A stretch of DNA of 36,300 bases. Source: Bryobacterales bacterium (GTDB taxonomy: Bacteria; Acidobacteriota; Terriglobia; Bryobacterales; Bryobacteraceae). The stretch is taken from positions 1 through 36,300 of the forward strand of contig JAEUQF010000247.1 in NCBI GenBank assembly GCA_016789745.1. Reading direction: 5' to 3'. Position 1 is the stretch's first letter. The number at the start of each line of letters is the position of its first letter. Both the position numbers and the translations under genes were made by a program. This document shows, piece after piece, positions 14,665 through 23,055 of this stretch. The notes beneath the pieces are model-generated. The model did not search any database and had not been told where the DNA came from. It saw only the letters and a list, made by a program, of their open reading frames with translations.

Positions 14665-16293
14665 TCAACGCCGCGCCCGCCGCGCTCCGCCCCACCCACT
14701 GGCCTTCGGAGCCGGCGCCGTCACTGACCGGTGAATCCGGAACGGCATCGCCGACCCATCGCCGCGCATCCCCTGCACCGACACCCGCCATAACCCTGGC
14801 TCCGGATCCGAAATGACGAACGCCTCTTCTTTGTTACCGGCATCGTACCCGGTTCGGTCCCCATACGGCCCGTAATGCCTTCCGGAAGGGCTCATCAGGT
14901 GCAAATCCAGATCGCGCTCCTCGGTGTCCCATCCCAACCGCACTTCCAGACTCCGCGCGTGCGGCGCCACCGACGTCAATTCACTCCACCACGCCGCTAC
15001 TCCCACCGACCCAACCCACGTCGGTGCGGGTGCCGCCGCCCCCGGCGTCTCCGCTGGTGCCGTAGCCGCCGCCGTCACAAACCGCTGCGACGACGTCAGC
15101 AACTGCGGCGCCGCCGGCCGGCTGCAATCTCCCTTATTCGAACGGTTGGCCGACACTACCGACCCCCGGTACCGCGTCTGCTGCGCCGCAGGCAGGTCCT
15201 CAAACCGGAACGGAATGCTCGGCGAACTGATCGCCTGCGACCGGCTCACCTGCACATGCAGATGCGTCCCGAAGCTGTAGCCGCTATTGCCCACCAGCGC
15301 CAGCGCTTGCCCCTGCTCCACCCGCTCGCCATCGCGCACCTTGAACGACCGGCTGCGCAAATGCCCGTAATGCGAGTACTCGCCGTCATCATGCTGGATC
15401 GTGATGTAGTTGCCGAAAATCCGCAGCCGCGGCGTCTGCCCATACCCTAGGTCGCGCGTGATCGCGATCCCGCCGCGCATCGCCACCACGCACCCGCCCT
15501 GCCGCGGCGCCAGATCATAGGCATGCTGCGTGCGGCCCCAATGCGAGTACCCGCCGTTGGGCGGCTGCGTGATCACCCATTGTTCCTGCGCGGGGAAGGG
15601 AAGCCGGTAGCCCGCCTCGGTCACAATCTCAAATCGCGCCGGCGAACTCAGCGTCTGCCCGTTCTTCACAAACACCACGTATTCGGCCGGCGGCAGCGAT
15701 GCCAACCGCGCCCGCATCCGCCCGGGCTCCAACGATTCCGGAAACATCGACGCAATGTACGTCCACCCGGTCGCCGACGTGTACTGCGCCACGTGCACGA
15801 TGGACTCGGTGTTGAACCCCTGCCCTTCAATCACCAGTTCGTTGCCCTGGGGTGTCACGCGCCGAACCGCCAATCCGCCGCTGGCCTCCGCGGATCCCTC
15901 CAACCGGAACGGCAACGAGGTCAGCACGCGCCCGCCGGCCGTTACCCGCACGGTCCAGGCACCCGGCTTGCCCGCCGCCGCATACCCACCCACCGGCAAT
16001 TGCGTCAGCAAACACAACGACGACATTGCGGGTAGCTGATCATAGGGGACGGCCGATTCCACTGTGCCCGCTGGATCCACCCACTCCACCGTCACCACAT
16101 CAGAGGAACGCACCGCGCCCAGCACGAAGCGAAAAAAGATCTGTCGGGTTGTCGATGGGAATGCCGTGCCCGGCGAGGTCAGCGCACAGCTATCCTCGTT
16201 CGCGGACGCACCTAGCCCCGCTTGCTGTACCGTCACGGCCCGTGCTGCTCCGGCAACCAGCAGCACGGCGATTAGGAGTTGCCCCGCCTTCAA
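14665..16293 (-). CDS. Secreted M23-family peptidase with C-terminal P-domain-like region
   Basis: 542 residues. A Sec signal (MKAGQLLIAVLLVAGAARA) is read from a TTG at 16293; a stop codon lies just upstream in frame, so no earlier start exists. Residues 50-230 look like two beta-rich domains. The M23 fold spans about 235-375: 'HAYDL' (H257, D260), 'YSHYGHL' (H308, H311) and 'GTHLHVQ' (H344, H346), the zinc ligands and catalytic His of lysostaphin-type endopeptidases. The first His/Asp pair is three apart rather than the more common four. 'DLDLHLMSPSGRHYGPYGDR' in the C-terminal domain resembles pre-peptidase/P-like domains. Expected role is peptidoglycan or glycine-rich peptide cleavage outside the cytoplasm. 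Confidence 0.87.
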   Translation of the reverse strand: MKAGQLLIAVLLVAGAARAVTVQQAGLGASANEDSCALTSPGTAFPSTTRQIFFRFVLGAVRSSDVVTVEWVDPAGTVESAVPYDQLPAMSSLCLLTQLPVGGYAAAGKPGAWTVRVTAGGRVLTSLPFRLEGSAEASGGLAVRRVTPQGNELVIEGQGFNTESIVHVAQYTSATGWTYIASMFPESLEPGRMRARLASLPPAEYVVFVKNGQTLSSPARFEIVTEAGYRLPFPAQEQWVITQPPNGGYSHWGRTQHAYDLAPRQGGCVVAMRGGIAITRDLGYGQTPRLRIFGNYITIQHDDGEYSHYGHLRSRSFKVRDGERVEQGQALALVGNSGYSFGTHLHVQVSRSQAISSPSIPFRFEDLPAAQQTRYRGSVVSANRSNKGDCSRPAAPQLLTSSQRFVTAAATAPAETPGAAAPAPTWVGSVGVAAWWSELTSVAPHARSLEVRLGWDTEERDLDLHLMSPSGRHYGPYGDRTGYDAGNKEEAFVISDPEPGLWRVSVQGMRGDGSAMPFRIHRSVTAPAPKASGWGGARRARR

Positions 16294-16324
16294 ATCCTCT
16301 TATCGGCAAACCCGCCCGTGAACT

Positions 16325-16780
16325 TCAGCCGAGTTCCGCCCAAACCGCGATCTGCACCGGCGCGTTCAACGGCATGTCCTTGATCCCTAACGCGATCCGC
16401 ACATGCTTCCCCTTGTCCCCAAACACCGCCAGAAATAGCTCCGAGGCCCCATCCAACACCTTCGGATGCTCTCGAAACCCCTCGCCGCAGTGCACATAGC
16501 CTTCCACCCGCACCAGGCGCACCTTCTCCAAATCACCCACCGCCGCCTGCAACTGCGCGATCGCGTTCAACCCCGCCTGCCGCGCCGCCTCATACCCCTC
16601 TTCCACCGTCACTTCCTGCCCCAGCTTGCCGGCGTGCATCATACGCCCGCCCCGCCACGGCAATTGCCCCGACGTCAGCACCAGACTCCCCGTCACCACA
16701 AACGGCTCATACGCCCCGACCGCCCGCGGCGGCTCCGGTATCTGCAAACCCAATCCCTGCAGACGGTCGAGGACGGTCAT
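16325..16780 (-). CDS. RidA/YjgF-family protein
   Basis: 151 residues from the ATG at 16780, which has AAGGAAG 7 nt upstream; the in-frame TTG two codons earlier is less likely. Family marks include 'VGAYEPFVVTGSLVLTSGQLP' and 'NAIAQLQAAVGDLEKVRLVRVEGYV', and the C-terminal 'LGIKDMPLNAPVQIAVWAEL'. Canonical RidA proteins hydrolyse reactive enamine/imine intermediates using an Arg in the C-terminal R-x-x-x-x-x-x-x-L-P segment. Here the corresponding segment reads 'RIALGIKDMPLNAPVQIAV', so this is a divergent subgroup and deaminase activity is uncertain. It follows the DUF4332 gene by 12 bp. Confidence 0.87.
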   Translation of the reverse strand: MTVLDRLQGLGLQIPEPPRAVGAYEPFVVTGSLVLTSGQLPWRGGRMMHAGKLGQEVTVEEGYEAARQAGLNAIAQLQAAVGDLEKVRLVRVEGYVHCGEGFREHPKVLDGASELFLAVFGDKGKHVRIALGIKDMPLNAPVQIAVWAELG

Positions 16781-16792
16781 CTTCAATCTTCC

Positions 16793-17206
16793 TTAGGCTC
16801 CCGCGTAGCGAACCATCGGCTCCATCGTCTTGGCCTGTTCGATCCACCCCGTCACCACACTCAGCGACGGGCTCGTCCCGCTCAGGTTCTTGGCGTCGTT
16901 CACTTCCTTCAACTTCGCCGTCAGGTTCTCCGCATTGCGGTTGCGCAGTTCCTTGACGGTATCGACGCCGGCGGCCTCCAACAACTCGGCATACTGCTTG
17001 CCCACGCCTTTGATCCGCATCAGGTCGGCATGATTCACCCAGCGCAGGATGTGCGCACCGGCAATGCCGGTCTTCTCGGCCAGTTCGTCGCGGCCTTTCG
17101 GCCCGCCGCCGGCTGCCAGCAGTTCCTCCGTCGTCGTCACGCCGGCCGCGCGCAGCTTCTCGGCGTAAACCGGTCCAATTCCTTCGATCTCTTCGATATT
17201 GGGCAT
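16793..17206 (-). CDS. DUF4332 helix-hairpin-helix protein
   Basis: 137 residues from the ATG at 17206 (MPNIEEIEGIGPVYAEKLRA); the frame is open to 17323 but that part overlaps the end of the upstream gene. Two helix-hairpin-helix units are visible: 'IEGIGPVYAEKLRAAGVTTT' and 'IKGVGKQYAELLEAAGVDTV'. They are joined by 'LAEKTGIAGAHILRWVNHAD', matching the DUF4332 layout. These proteins are related to the HhH segments of DNA-processing enzymes, but their role is not established; DNA or RNA binding is plausible. The gene probably shares a transcript with the RidA gene downstream. Confidence 0.85.
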   Translation of the reverse strand: MPNIEEIEGIGPVYAEKLRAAGVTTTEELLAAGGGPKGRDELAEKTGIAGAHILRWVNHADLMRIKGVGKQYAELLEAAGVDTVKELRNRNAENLTAKLKEVNDAKNLSGTSPSLSVVTGWIEQAKTMEPMVRYAGA

Positions 17207-17225
17207 GGACCGTATTGTACGCGAA

Positions 17226-20114
17226 TCAGGGCTGGATGGTGATGTCCGCTTCATTGCTATCGCGCCCGCCAATGCTGAGGCGCAGCTTCCAAACGCCAGC
17301 GCCAACGTCCGGTATGCGCACATTCAACTGGTTCAGGCCCGCCACCCCCGGCGCCCCGCCGCTGAACAGCACCGCGCCCGGCATTCCATTGATCGTCACT
17401 ACCGGCACCTGAACCGTCTCCTCCAATCCGGGATACGTAGCCGATGGCGCCAGCGCCCCCAACCCCGTCGCATAGATCTCCAGAATGTCCCCCGGCTTTG
17501 CCGGCTGCTGCGACGTCAGGAACCCCGTACCCGCCACCAGCGCCGCCGCCTCCCCCGTCGCCGGACTGAACAGCAGCCCCGGACTTACATCCAGCAACGG
17601 AATGGTCACCGCCGCCGAATCCCCGCCAATCCCCCGCACTACCAGCGTCACCGACGGCCCGCTGCTCCCCGGCGGAATCAGAAACGTCAACTGTCCGTCG
17701 TCGGCATACAGCACCGCCGTGGGCGATCCGTTCACCAGCACTTGCCCGCGCGCCAGGCCCGTCCCAAAAATCGCCGCCAGCGTCCCCGGCGACAACTCCG
17801 GCTTATAGGACCCGATGTTCACCACATTCGCCGCCAGAAACACCGGCCGCGCCGCCGCCTGCAGAGTCACCGTGCTGGGCGAGCCCGCCACCGTCGCCCG
17901 GAACACGTTGTTCGCCTCCCCCGGCGTCCAGCGGAATCGCGCCATCCCATCAGCATCCGTAACCACGCTCGCCACTTCCAACGACCCCGCCGTCACCGTC
18001 CCCTGCACCCGAATCCCCGGATACGGAATCAGGTTGATGTCCGTCGCCCTCACGACAATGTTGCCTGGCGTCGACTCCTCGTCTAACTCCAGCCGCACCG
18101 CTGACGGAGCCGCCACCTGGATCCGCGCCTCGTCCACTCGGTACGCCGTGTTGGCTGGCTCGGCGGTCAACAACTCCACGCCGGACGCCTGCGCCCGCAA
18201 CGCCACCACTGCCTGCTGCGCTCCCGCCGGAATCGTCACCGACGCCGGCGCGCCTACAACCCCGTTCGCGGTCTTCAACACCACCGTGAGAGGCGTCTCC
18301 GCGGGCCGGTCCAGCCGGACCGTCGCATTCAACGTGCTGCCCGCCAGAATCCCTGCTGCTGGCCACACCGACAGGCTCATGTTCCGCTGCAACTTCGCTT
18401 CGAGCGTGGCCCGGTTCTCGGTCGCCGCCGCAAACCGCGCCTCCGCCGCCGTACGCAGCCCATTCAACTGCTCCAACTGCTCCGCCGTCGGCTCCTCGCC
18501 CGCTTTCATCAGAAACAGCACCGCGATCCGGAACCGCCGCTGCGCCACCGTATGATCCGGCGACCGCCGCCCTTCGGCCGCGATCACCTCCTCCACCGTC
18601 ACGTTCCGCCGCGTGCCGTTCATTGTCACGCCCTTCTGTGGCGGCTCGGAATTCCCCCGGTTCGATCCCAACACCACAAAGCTCGGCGGCACCTCCGAAG
18701 GCGCCCGGAACCCCATCAGGTATTGGTCCATTGCCGAGAAGCGCTCCACCGTCGCCACCGTCTCATACCGGGGACTCGCCGTCTCGCCGCTGTCCTGAAT
18801 CCGGTTCCCCTCCAGAAACGACGCGTCCGAGTTGTAGTTGAAGCTCCAATGCGCGTTCGCATTGCCCAGCATCGGGCGGCGCGTCGGATCCACCTCATCC
18901 CGCACACTCGCCAGCGCCAGGAACAAATGCCCAATCTCGTGCAGTAGCACCGTTACCGGTGTGTCGCCCGTGCCGAACCGCAGCGGCAGCGGCGCATTCA
19001 AATCCCGCGGATAGTTCGACAGCGGCCCCATGTTCAAAAATGCCTGCAGCCGCCGCGCCGACCCGAAAATCGCGCCATCATCCACCGGGATATCGCCAAA
19101 CCCCGCCCGATGCGTCGTGCGCACCGGCAGCGTCGTAGCCACCGCGAAACTCCGTGCCGCCAGCCCCAGGTTGTTATAAACCACCAGGTAGTCGTAGCCA
19201 TCGTCATGCGTCTGGTAAAAGCGCTGCGCCAGCAGCACCGAATCAAGTGAATCAGAGGTGGTGAACCGCTCGGCCAACGCGCCGCTATAGCTGCTCGATG
19301 CGTCATTCAGGAAGGACACCAGCTGCGTTTCTCCACGCGCATCACCTGGCGCGATCCCTATCACCGCGTCGCTGCTCGCCACCGCCTGGTAATCCGCCTC
19401 CACTCTCCCATCGGGATACAGCCGCAGCTGGAAGACCATGTTCTGGCTGAAGCCGCCGAACAGCGGCACACCTTGCCAGGTGATCACGGCCCGTCCCGGC
19501 TCCGTTAACACCCGCACCCCGCGTGTCGACCGCGACGGATCCAGATCCACGAACAGCGCCGCAATCCGCGGCGGCCCACCCGCCAGAATTCCCGTCGATC
19601 GCGTCACCGGCGCCGCATCACTTCGCCCGAACGTCACGTTCCCATCCGAGTTCACCCACATCTCGTTGTAGGTCGTCCCATAGAAGGGGAACGCGAACGG
19701 CAGCAGCACCAGCCGCGTGTCATCGTCATCCAACTCCGCCAGCACCCCGCCCTTCTCCGATGCGTCCTGGTCGAATGCCGACTCGCCCACCGCGTAGCGG
19801 TATTGTGTGAACCCCGCGCCCGGCGTGAACGTAATCTTCTTCGAGACCAGGTTGAAGGGATTGCGGCGTGCCACCACCCCGTTGCCGTCGTACATCACCG
19901 CGATGTCGCCATAGTCCCGGCCTACCGGCCCGGTGACGGCCCGCACCTGGGCGGTCTTGCGTCGTAGCGCCTGCGACTGCCGGTGGAGGAATACCGCCTC
20001 CTTGCGCTGGGCGCGGTCGGTTCCGCAAATGACCGGATTCTCTTTGGCAAGGGCCGGCAAGGCGAGCAGTAGCAGAACGCCGGCGAAGCGGGAAGCGGTA
20101 CTTCTTTCAAGCAT
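17226..20114 (-). CDS. Large secreted zinc-protease-like protein with TIGR03437 C-terminal domain
   Basis: 962 residues. The Sec signal is MLERSTASRFAGVLLLLALPALA. Residues about 125-250 resemble a nidogen/NIDO-like domain ('YGTTYNEMWVNSDGNVTFGR'). 'HEIGHLFLALAS' gives the zinc motif H392, E393, H396. It sits in a segment that matches no peptidase family I can name. Residues about 600-760 are Ig-like beta repeats ('AGSTLNATVRLDRPAETPLT', 'ITVTDADG'-type bacterial Ig). Residues 765-962 are the TIGR03437 domain: 'NIGSYKPELSPGTLAAIFG' and 'KPGDILEIYATGLGAL', with the usual ending 'LNQLNVRIPD'. The domain occurs in many exported Solibacter-type proteins and its role is unknown. Probably cell surface or secreted. 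Confidence 0.85.
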   Translation of the reverse strand: MLERSTASRFAGVLLLLALPALAKENPVICGTDRAQRKEAVFLHRQSQALRRKTAQVRAVTGPVGRDYGDIAVMYDGNGVVARRNPFNLVSKKITFTPGAGFTQYRYAVGESAFDQDASEKGGVLAELDDDDTRLVLLPFAFPFYGTTYNEMWVNSDGNVTFGRSDAAPVTRSTGILAGGPPRIAALFVDLDPSRSTRGVRVLTEPGRAVITWQGVPLFGGFSQNMVFQLRLYPDGRVEADYQAVASSDAVIGIAPGDARGETQLVSFLNDASSSYSGALAERFTTSDSLDSVLLAQRFYQTHDDGYDYLVVYNNLGLAARSFAVATTLPVRTTHRAGFGDIPVDDGAIFGSARRLQAFLNMGPLSNYPRDLNAPLPLRFGTGDTPVTVLLHEIGHLFLALASVRDEVDPTRRPMLGNANAHWSFNYNSDASFLEGNRIQDSGETASPRYETVATVERFSAMDQYLMGFRAPSEVPPSFVVLGSNRGNSEPPQKGVTMNGTRRNVTVEEVIAAEGRRSPDHTVAQRRFRIAVLFLMKAGEEPTAEQLEQLNGLRTAAEARFAAATENRATLEAKLQRNMSLSVWPAAGILAGSTLNATVRLDRPAETPLTVVLKTANGVVGAPASVTIPAGAQQAVVALRAQASGVELLTAEPANTAYRVDEARIQVAAPSAVRLELDEESTPGNIVVRATDINLIPYPGIRVQGTVTAGSLEVASVVTDADGMARFRWTPGEANNVFRATVAGSPSTVTLQAAARPVFLAANVVNIGSYKPELSPGTLAAIFGTGLARGQVLVNGSPTAVLYADDGQLTFLIPPGSSGPSVTLVVRGIGGDSAAVTIPLLDVSPGLLFSPATGEAAALVAGTGFLTSQQPAKPGDILEIYATGLGALAPSATYPGLEETVQVPVVTINGMPGAVLFSGGAPGVAGLNQLNVRIPDVGAGVWKLRLSIGGRDSNEADITIQP

Positions 20115-20164
20115 TCGAGAGTACTAACCCCCATTGTAAGATAGGAGTTTTGGGAGATTCTTTC

Positions 20165-21046
20165 ATGCCCTTTTGCACATCCTGCGGTAACCAGGTAGGT
20201 GATGCCAAGTTTTGTCCGGCCTGCGGCACGTCTGTCGGCGCCGCCCCGTCCGGCTACGGCCAGCAGCAGCCCCCGGCCTACCCGCCGCCCGCCGTTACCA
20301 CTCCCCTGGAATACAGCATCCACGGCGACAACCTCCAGGTGGCTCGCATTAAGCTTCAGCCCGGCCAGGAATTGTTCGCCGAAGCCGGCAAGATGCTCTA
20401 CAAAACCGCCAACATCAGTTGGGAAACCCGCATGTCTGGCGAGTCCATCGGCCAGAAGATCTGGGGCGCCATCAAGCGCACCGTGATGGGCGAGTCGCTC
20501 TTCCTCACCTACTTCCGCGCCAGCAGCCCTGGCGAGATCGGCTTTGCCGGCAACTATCCCGGACGCATCCAGGCCATCGAACTCGGGGCTGGCCGCAGTT
20601 GGCTGGTCCAGCGCGACGGCTTCCTGGTTGCCCAAAGCGGCGTCCAACTCAACATCGCCTTGGTCAAGAAGATCGGTGCCGGCATCTTTGGTGGCGAAGG
20701 CTTCGTACTTGAAAAACTCACCGGCCCTGGCACTGTCTTTATTCACGCCGGCGGCGATCAGATCGAGATGAACCTGCAGCCTGGTGAAACCATCCAGGTC
20801 GACACCGGCTGCGTGGTCGGCTTCGAAGAGTCCGTCAATTACGATATCCAGTTCGTCGGCGGCATTAAGACCGCCATCTTCGGCGGCGAGGGTATCTTCC
20901 TCACCACCCTAACCGGGCCCGGCAAGATCATCATCCAGAGCATGACGCTGGAGAAACTGCGCCGCGAACTGGTGCCCGCGCGCACCGGCGGCGATGAGCG
21001 GAATCCGCTCGGCGCTCTCGGCGGCATCTTCTCGAGCGAGGACTAA
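20165..21046 (+). CDS. Zinc-ribbon AIM24/TIGR00266-family protein
   Basis: 293 residues from the ATG at 20165, with GGGAG 8 nt upstream; an in-frame TTG at 20150 is not used. The N-terminus 'MPFCTSCGNQVGDAKFCPAC' is a zinc ribbon with two CxxC pairs, followed by a Pro/Gln-rich linker to about residue 45. The rest is the TIGR00266 beta-roll: 'EYSIHGDNLQVARIKLQPGQ', 'AEAGKMLYKT', and two copies of a glycine motif 'IFGGEGFVLEKLTGPG' and 'IFGGEGIFLTTLTGPG'. The family includes mitochondrial AIM24 and bacterial proteins of unknown function. It is followed 3 bp later by a membrane-anchored LEA-like protein, a likely partner. Confidence 0.9.
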   Translation: MPFCTSCGNQVGDAKFCPACGTSVGAAPSGYGQQQPPAYPPPAVTTPLEYSIHGDNLQVARIKLQPGQELFAEAGKMLYKTANISWETRMSGESIGQKIWGAIKRTVMGESLFLTYFRASSPGEIGFAGNYPGRIQAIELGAGRSWLVQRDGFLVAQSGVQLNIALVKKIGAGIFGGEGFVLEKLTGPGTVFIHAGGDQIEMNLQPGETIQVDTGCVVGFEESVNYDIQFVGGIKTAIFGGEGIFLTTLTGPGKIIIQSMTLEKLRRELVPARTGGDERNPLGALGGIFSSED

Positions 21047-21049
21047 CCC

Positions 21050-21538
21050 ATGCGGCGCGAGTTGCTCATCGGTCTCGCGCTCGCCGCCGTCCTTGTGGCC
21101 GCGGGCCTCTGGGGCGTCCTGCGAGTGAACAAGAGCTCGCACATGGTGCTCGAAGGAAGCATCCAGAAGGTCCGCACGCTCGGCTTGGCCGACGATGCCA
21201 CCGCCGTCATCGTCGACTTCCGCGTCGCCAACCCTACGGATTTCAAGTTCATGGTCCGCGAGGTCCGTGTCATCGTGGATGCCAACGGCAAAGTCGCTGA
21301 ACTGGAGCCGGTGGCCGATGTCGACGCCAAGGCCTTATTCGACGGCTACCCCGCCATCGGTCAGAAATACAACGACACGCTCCGCATGCGGAACGTCATC
21401 CCCGCAAGAGCCACCCAGGACTATATGGTGGCCGTGCGGGTCGAGGCCCCGGTGGCCCAGGTGGAAAAACGCCGCGACCTGAAACTGCGTATCGAAGAGA
21501 TGGACGGCTTGACTACCGAACTCGTCGAGACGCGGTAG
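21050..21538 (+). CDS. Membrane-anchored LEA type 2-like protein
   Basis: 162 residues. An N-terminal anchor 'MRRELLIGLALAAVLVAAGL' is followed by 'VIVDFRVANPTDFKFMVREV', the pattern of the LEA14/WHy beta-sandwich (a strand, 'NP' turn and further strands). The domain is thought to be a water-stress or surface domain; the specific role is unknown. It starts 3 bp after the AIM24-family gene, so the pair is almost certainly an operon, and the anchor suggests it faces the periplasm. The C-terminal helix 'EMDGLTTELVETR' is short. Confidence 0.72.
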   Translation: MRRELLIGLALAAVLVAAGLWGVLRVNKSSHMVLEGSIQKVRTLGLADDATAVIVDFRVANPTDFKFMVREVRVIVDANGKVAELEPVADVDAKALFDGYPAIGQKYNDTLRMRNVIPARATQDYMVAVRVEAPVAQVEKRRDLKLRIEEMDGLTTELVETR

Positions 21539-21547
21539 AGGTAGCGT

Positions 21548-22597
21548 TCACTTCCCGATCGCTGATTCCTCGAACACCGCATGCCGGATCGTGCTCCGCT
21601 TGTCGGACGTGTACAGCACGTGGATTTTGCCATCCGCCGTCTGCAGCGCCACCGGGTAGGCATAATCATTGGCTCCATCGGCCAGCACCATCCGCTTCCC
21701 CCAACTCCGCTCCCCATCGGTCGACAACGCCACCGCCAGCGGCGTGCGCTTCGACATGCTGTCGTTATAGACCAGCACCAGGTGTCCGTTCTTCAACTTG
21801 ATCAAATCCACCGCGGCATTCGGATTCGGGAACCTCGTATCCTGCCCCTCGGTCCAGGTCTTGCCGTAATCCCGAGACTCCGCCCGCACGACGTACCCAT
21901 CGGTCGATGGCCCATACCCGCCGCCGCGCCGGCAATACGCCACCACGTGACCCGGCTCCAACTCCACCGGCGCCGGCTGGATGTTCCCCTTCTGCGACCG
22001 GATCCGCCCGCTCTCGCTCCACACCTTCTTCCCCGGATCATAGATCAGAAACAGCGACGTGCTATCGGCGCCTACAACCTCCCGGTCCCCGCCGGTCTCA
22101 TGATAGACAGGCAATAGATACTGACCGTTCGACATCACAATCGGCCGCCCGCGCACCATCATGCCCTCTTCCGGCGCCAGGATCGACGAATCCGACCACG
22201 TCTCGCCGGAGTCCTTCGAGATCTTCACCGCGATTCGCGACTTCGACCACGTATCGCCAAACCGGATCACATAGAACAGCCACAGTACACGGTCCGGCGC
22301 TTCCCAAATGACTCCGTTCCCCACCGACCGGAACGGGTCGCGAGCCAGCACCCGAGGCTTGCCCCACGCCGCCGCGCCCTTCTTCTTCGAGGCTCCGAAC
22401 ACCGCCGTGTCGTTGGCGTATTCACCTTGTCCCCCATAGAACACCAGGAACAGGTCGCCGTTATGTAACTCTGTGAACGACGCCGGATGCTTATAGGGGC
22501 CTGTGGGCGTCTCCGGCCCAAAGATTTTCTCGGTGACAACGTCGGCGCCCATCAGCAGGGGCGCACTCACCAACAGCGCAATCGTAGCCGCGAACAT
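21548..22597 (-). CDS. Secreted sialidase/BNR-repeat protein
   Basis: 349 residues, with a Sec signal MFAATIALLVSAPLLMGA. Asp-box motifs are visible: 'ISKDSGETWSD', 'ESRDYGKTWTE' and 'LSTDGERSWG'. Other repeats of the beta-propeller are 'HNGDLFLVFYGGQG' and 'LKNGHLVLVYND'. The fold is the six-bladed sialidase propeller, but the catalytic arginine triad and the Asp acid/base are not readily picked out, so it may be a sialidase, a relative with another glycan substrate, or a non-enzymatic propeller. It is convergent with the LEA-like gene (9 bp) and lies downstream of rnhA on the minus strand. Confidence 0.8.
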   Translation of the reverse strand: MFAATIALLVSAPLLMGADVVTEKIFGPETPTGPYKHPASFTELHNGDLFLVFYGGQGEYANDTAVFGASKKKGAAAWGKPRVLARDPFRSVGNGVIWEAPDRVLWLFYVIRFGDTWSKSRIAVKISKDSGETWSDSSILAPEEGMMVRGRPIVMSNGQYLLPVYHETGGDREVVGADSTSLFLIYDPGKKVWSESGRIRSQKGNIQPAPVELEPGHVVAYCRRGGGYGPSTDGYVVRAESRDYGKTWTEGQDTRFPNPNAAVDLIKLKNGHLVLVYNDSMSKRTPLAVALSTDGERSWGKRMVLADGANDYAYPVALQTADGKIHVLYTSDKRSTIRHAVFEESAIGK

Positions 22598-22608
22598 CGA
22601 CGCTTATT

Positions 22609-23055
22609 CTAGCGCGCCTTGTCCCGCACGCTCCGCGCTGCCGCCTGCGCCAGTTCGTCGCAGCGATTGTTATCCTCGTGATCGGCGTGGCCCTTGGTCC
22701 ACTGCCATACCGTTTCATGCGTCTGCGTGAGCGTATCCAACTGCTCCCACAAATCTCGATTCAGAACCGGCTTCTTTTCCTTCGTCATCCAGCCGTTGCG
22801 CTTCCACCCCGCCATCCACTTGCTGACCCCGTTCTTCAGATACTCGGAGTCCGTCACAATCTCCACCTTGCACGGTTGCTTCAACGCCGCCAGCGCCTGG
22901 ATCGCCGCCGTCAGCTCCATACGATTGTTCGTCGTATGGCCTTCACTGCCCGACATCTCCTTCTTGTGCCCGTTGTAGCGTAGGATGCACGCCCATCCGC
23001 CAGGCCCCGGGTTGCCAATGCAGGACCCGTCCGTGATGATCTGTATGCTCTTCAT
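22609..23055 (-). CDS. rnhA: Ribonuclease HI
   Basis: 148 residues. All four active-site acids are present: D9 in 'ITDGSC', E47 in 'NNRMELTA', D69 in 'VTDSEY' and D133 in 'NNRCDELA', with K121-H123 in 'TKGHADHEDNN' marking the flexible loop that assists product release. The enzyme cuts the RNA strand of RNA:DNA hybrids, for example in R-loops and primers. Its ATG overlaps the dus stop codon by 4 bp (ATGA), which indicates translational coupling with dusB. Confidence 0.96.
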   Translation of the reverse strand: MKSIQIITDGSCIGNPGPGGWACILRYNGHKKEMSGSEGHTTNNRMELTAAIQALAALKQPCKVEIVTDSEYLKNGVSKWMAGWKRNGWMTKEKKPVLNRDLWEQLDTLTQTHETVWQWTKGHADHEDNNRCDELAQAAARSVRDKAR

